Shown here piece by piece: positions 63,827-64,000 of a DNA stretch of 64,000 nucleotides. How positions within the stretch are numbered: position 1 is the stretch's first letter; the number at the start of each line of letters is the position of its first letter. The translations under genes and the position numbers were made by a program. The stretch is from positions 186,001 to 250,000 of the forward strand of contig NZ_CAJHCP010000005.1 in the NCBI RefSeq assembly GCF_904848625.1, given 5' to 3'. Source of the stretch: Paraburkholderia metrosideri. Lineage in GTDB: Bacteria > Pseudomonadota > Gammaproteobacteria > Burkholderiales > Burkholderiaceae. The notes under the pieces are model-generated. The model was not told the DNA's origin. It saw only the letters and a list, made by a program, of their open reading frames with translations, and did not search any database.

Positions 63827-64000
63827 ATGGAGTTTGTGCCTCTCATGCTGTTCACCATTGCTGTTGTGGGTTTAGGCGCTGCCGCCACCGTTTTGTTGAC
63901 CGACTGGATTCCGCAGCCGGTTGCGCAACTGGCATCGCGACATGGCCGCTTTATTGGGCTGGGCGAGCAAGGTGACGAGGCAGCGCACGCGGTGTCGTAT
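63827..64000 (+). CDS. Unknown membrane protein (3' end outside window)
   Basis: The first 58 residues are visible: MEFVPLMLFTIAVVGLGAAA, then TVLLTDWIPQPV and a polar part QLASRHGRFIGLGEQGDEAA. One N-terminal membrane segment, possibly an anchor, is clear. ATG 63827 has a ribosome site tccggag. Not enough is present to assign a family. Confidence 0.6.
   Translation, partial: MEFVPLMLFTIAVVGLGAAATVLLTDWIPQPVAQLASRHGRFIGLGEQGDEAAHAVSY

Overview
The window is a GC-rich chromosomal segment that looks like Burkholderiales, most likely Paraburkholderia. The basis is the protein style (PrpR/PrpC/AcnD/PrpF, OFA-type and MHS-type MFS carriers, DUF305, NIPSNAP and OpgC-like proteins), the strong codon bias and the near-absence of mobile DNA. 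This is inference from sequence alone. Nearly all genes are complete; a tartrate-dehydrogenase-like gene is cut at the left edge and an unknown membrane protein at the right edge. No rRNA, tRNA, CRISPR array or intact insertion sequence was found.

Region 1 (0-8 kb) is a propionate 2-methylcitrate locus: prpR on the minus strand, then prpC-acnD-prpF on the plus strand behind a textbook sigma-54 promoter and a palindrome. prpB and prpD are not in the locus. Region 2 (8.3-12.3 kb) is a Gfo/Idh/MocA oxidoreductase with two MFS carriers. Region 3 (12.4-17.9 kb) holds a small unknown protein, a TetR-type pseudogene with an internal deletion, an MFS carrier overlapping a winged-helix/TPR regulator, and two small exported proteins. 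Region 4 (17.9-23.7 kb) has a lipoprotein hydrolase, a large classical autotransporter, a DUF305 protein and a CopZ-like metallochaperone. Region 5 (24-28.6 kb) has a TPR glycosyltransferase followed by a fucosyltransferase-fold protein, a monooxygenase-fold protein and a quinone-oxidoreductase-like enzyme.

Region 6 (28.6-38.9 kb) is the most distinctive. A sugar-nucleotide-type SDR and a shikimate-dehydrogenase homologue (minus strand) diverge from two different ketosteroid-dehydrogenase-like flavoproteins, a NIPSNAP protein, a TIM-barrel enzyme and an MFS carrier (plus strand), with an IclR regulator at the end. The same 13-bp palindrome occurs in the divergent promoter and before the second flavoprotein, and a weaker version precedes the IclR gene. 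I read this as one regulon for catabolism, and possibly aromatisation, of an alicyclic hydroxy- or oxo-acid.

Region 7 (38.9-48.7 kb) has a gene-poor stretch with decayed fragments, an FtsH-like protease paralogue, a proline-rich small protein, a TSUP carrier, an acyltransferase, an OpgC-like membrane protein translationally coupled to a tannase/feruloyl-esterase-like enzyme, and a glycine-rich exported protein. Region 8 (48.9-56.6 kb) has an ABC-2 exporter pair, an amidase, a LuxR-type solo, an AraC regulator, a DUF3830 protein and an orphan histidine kinase. Region 9 (56.7-64 kb) has a trimeric autotransporter adhesin with a 42-bp tandem repeat, an OFA-type MFS carrier with a 42-residue partner protein, and an MHS-type MFS carrier.
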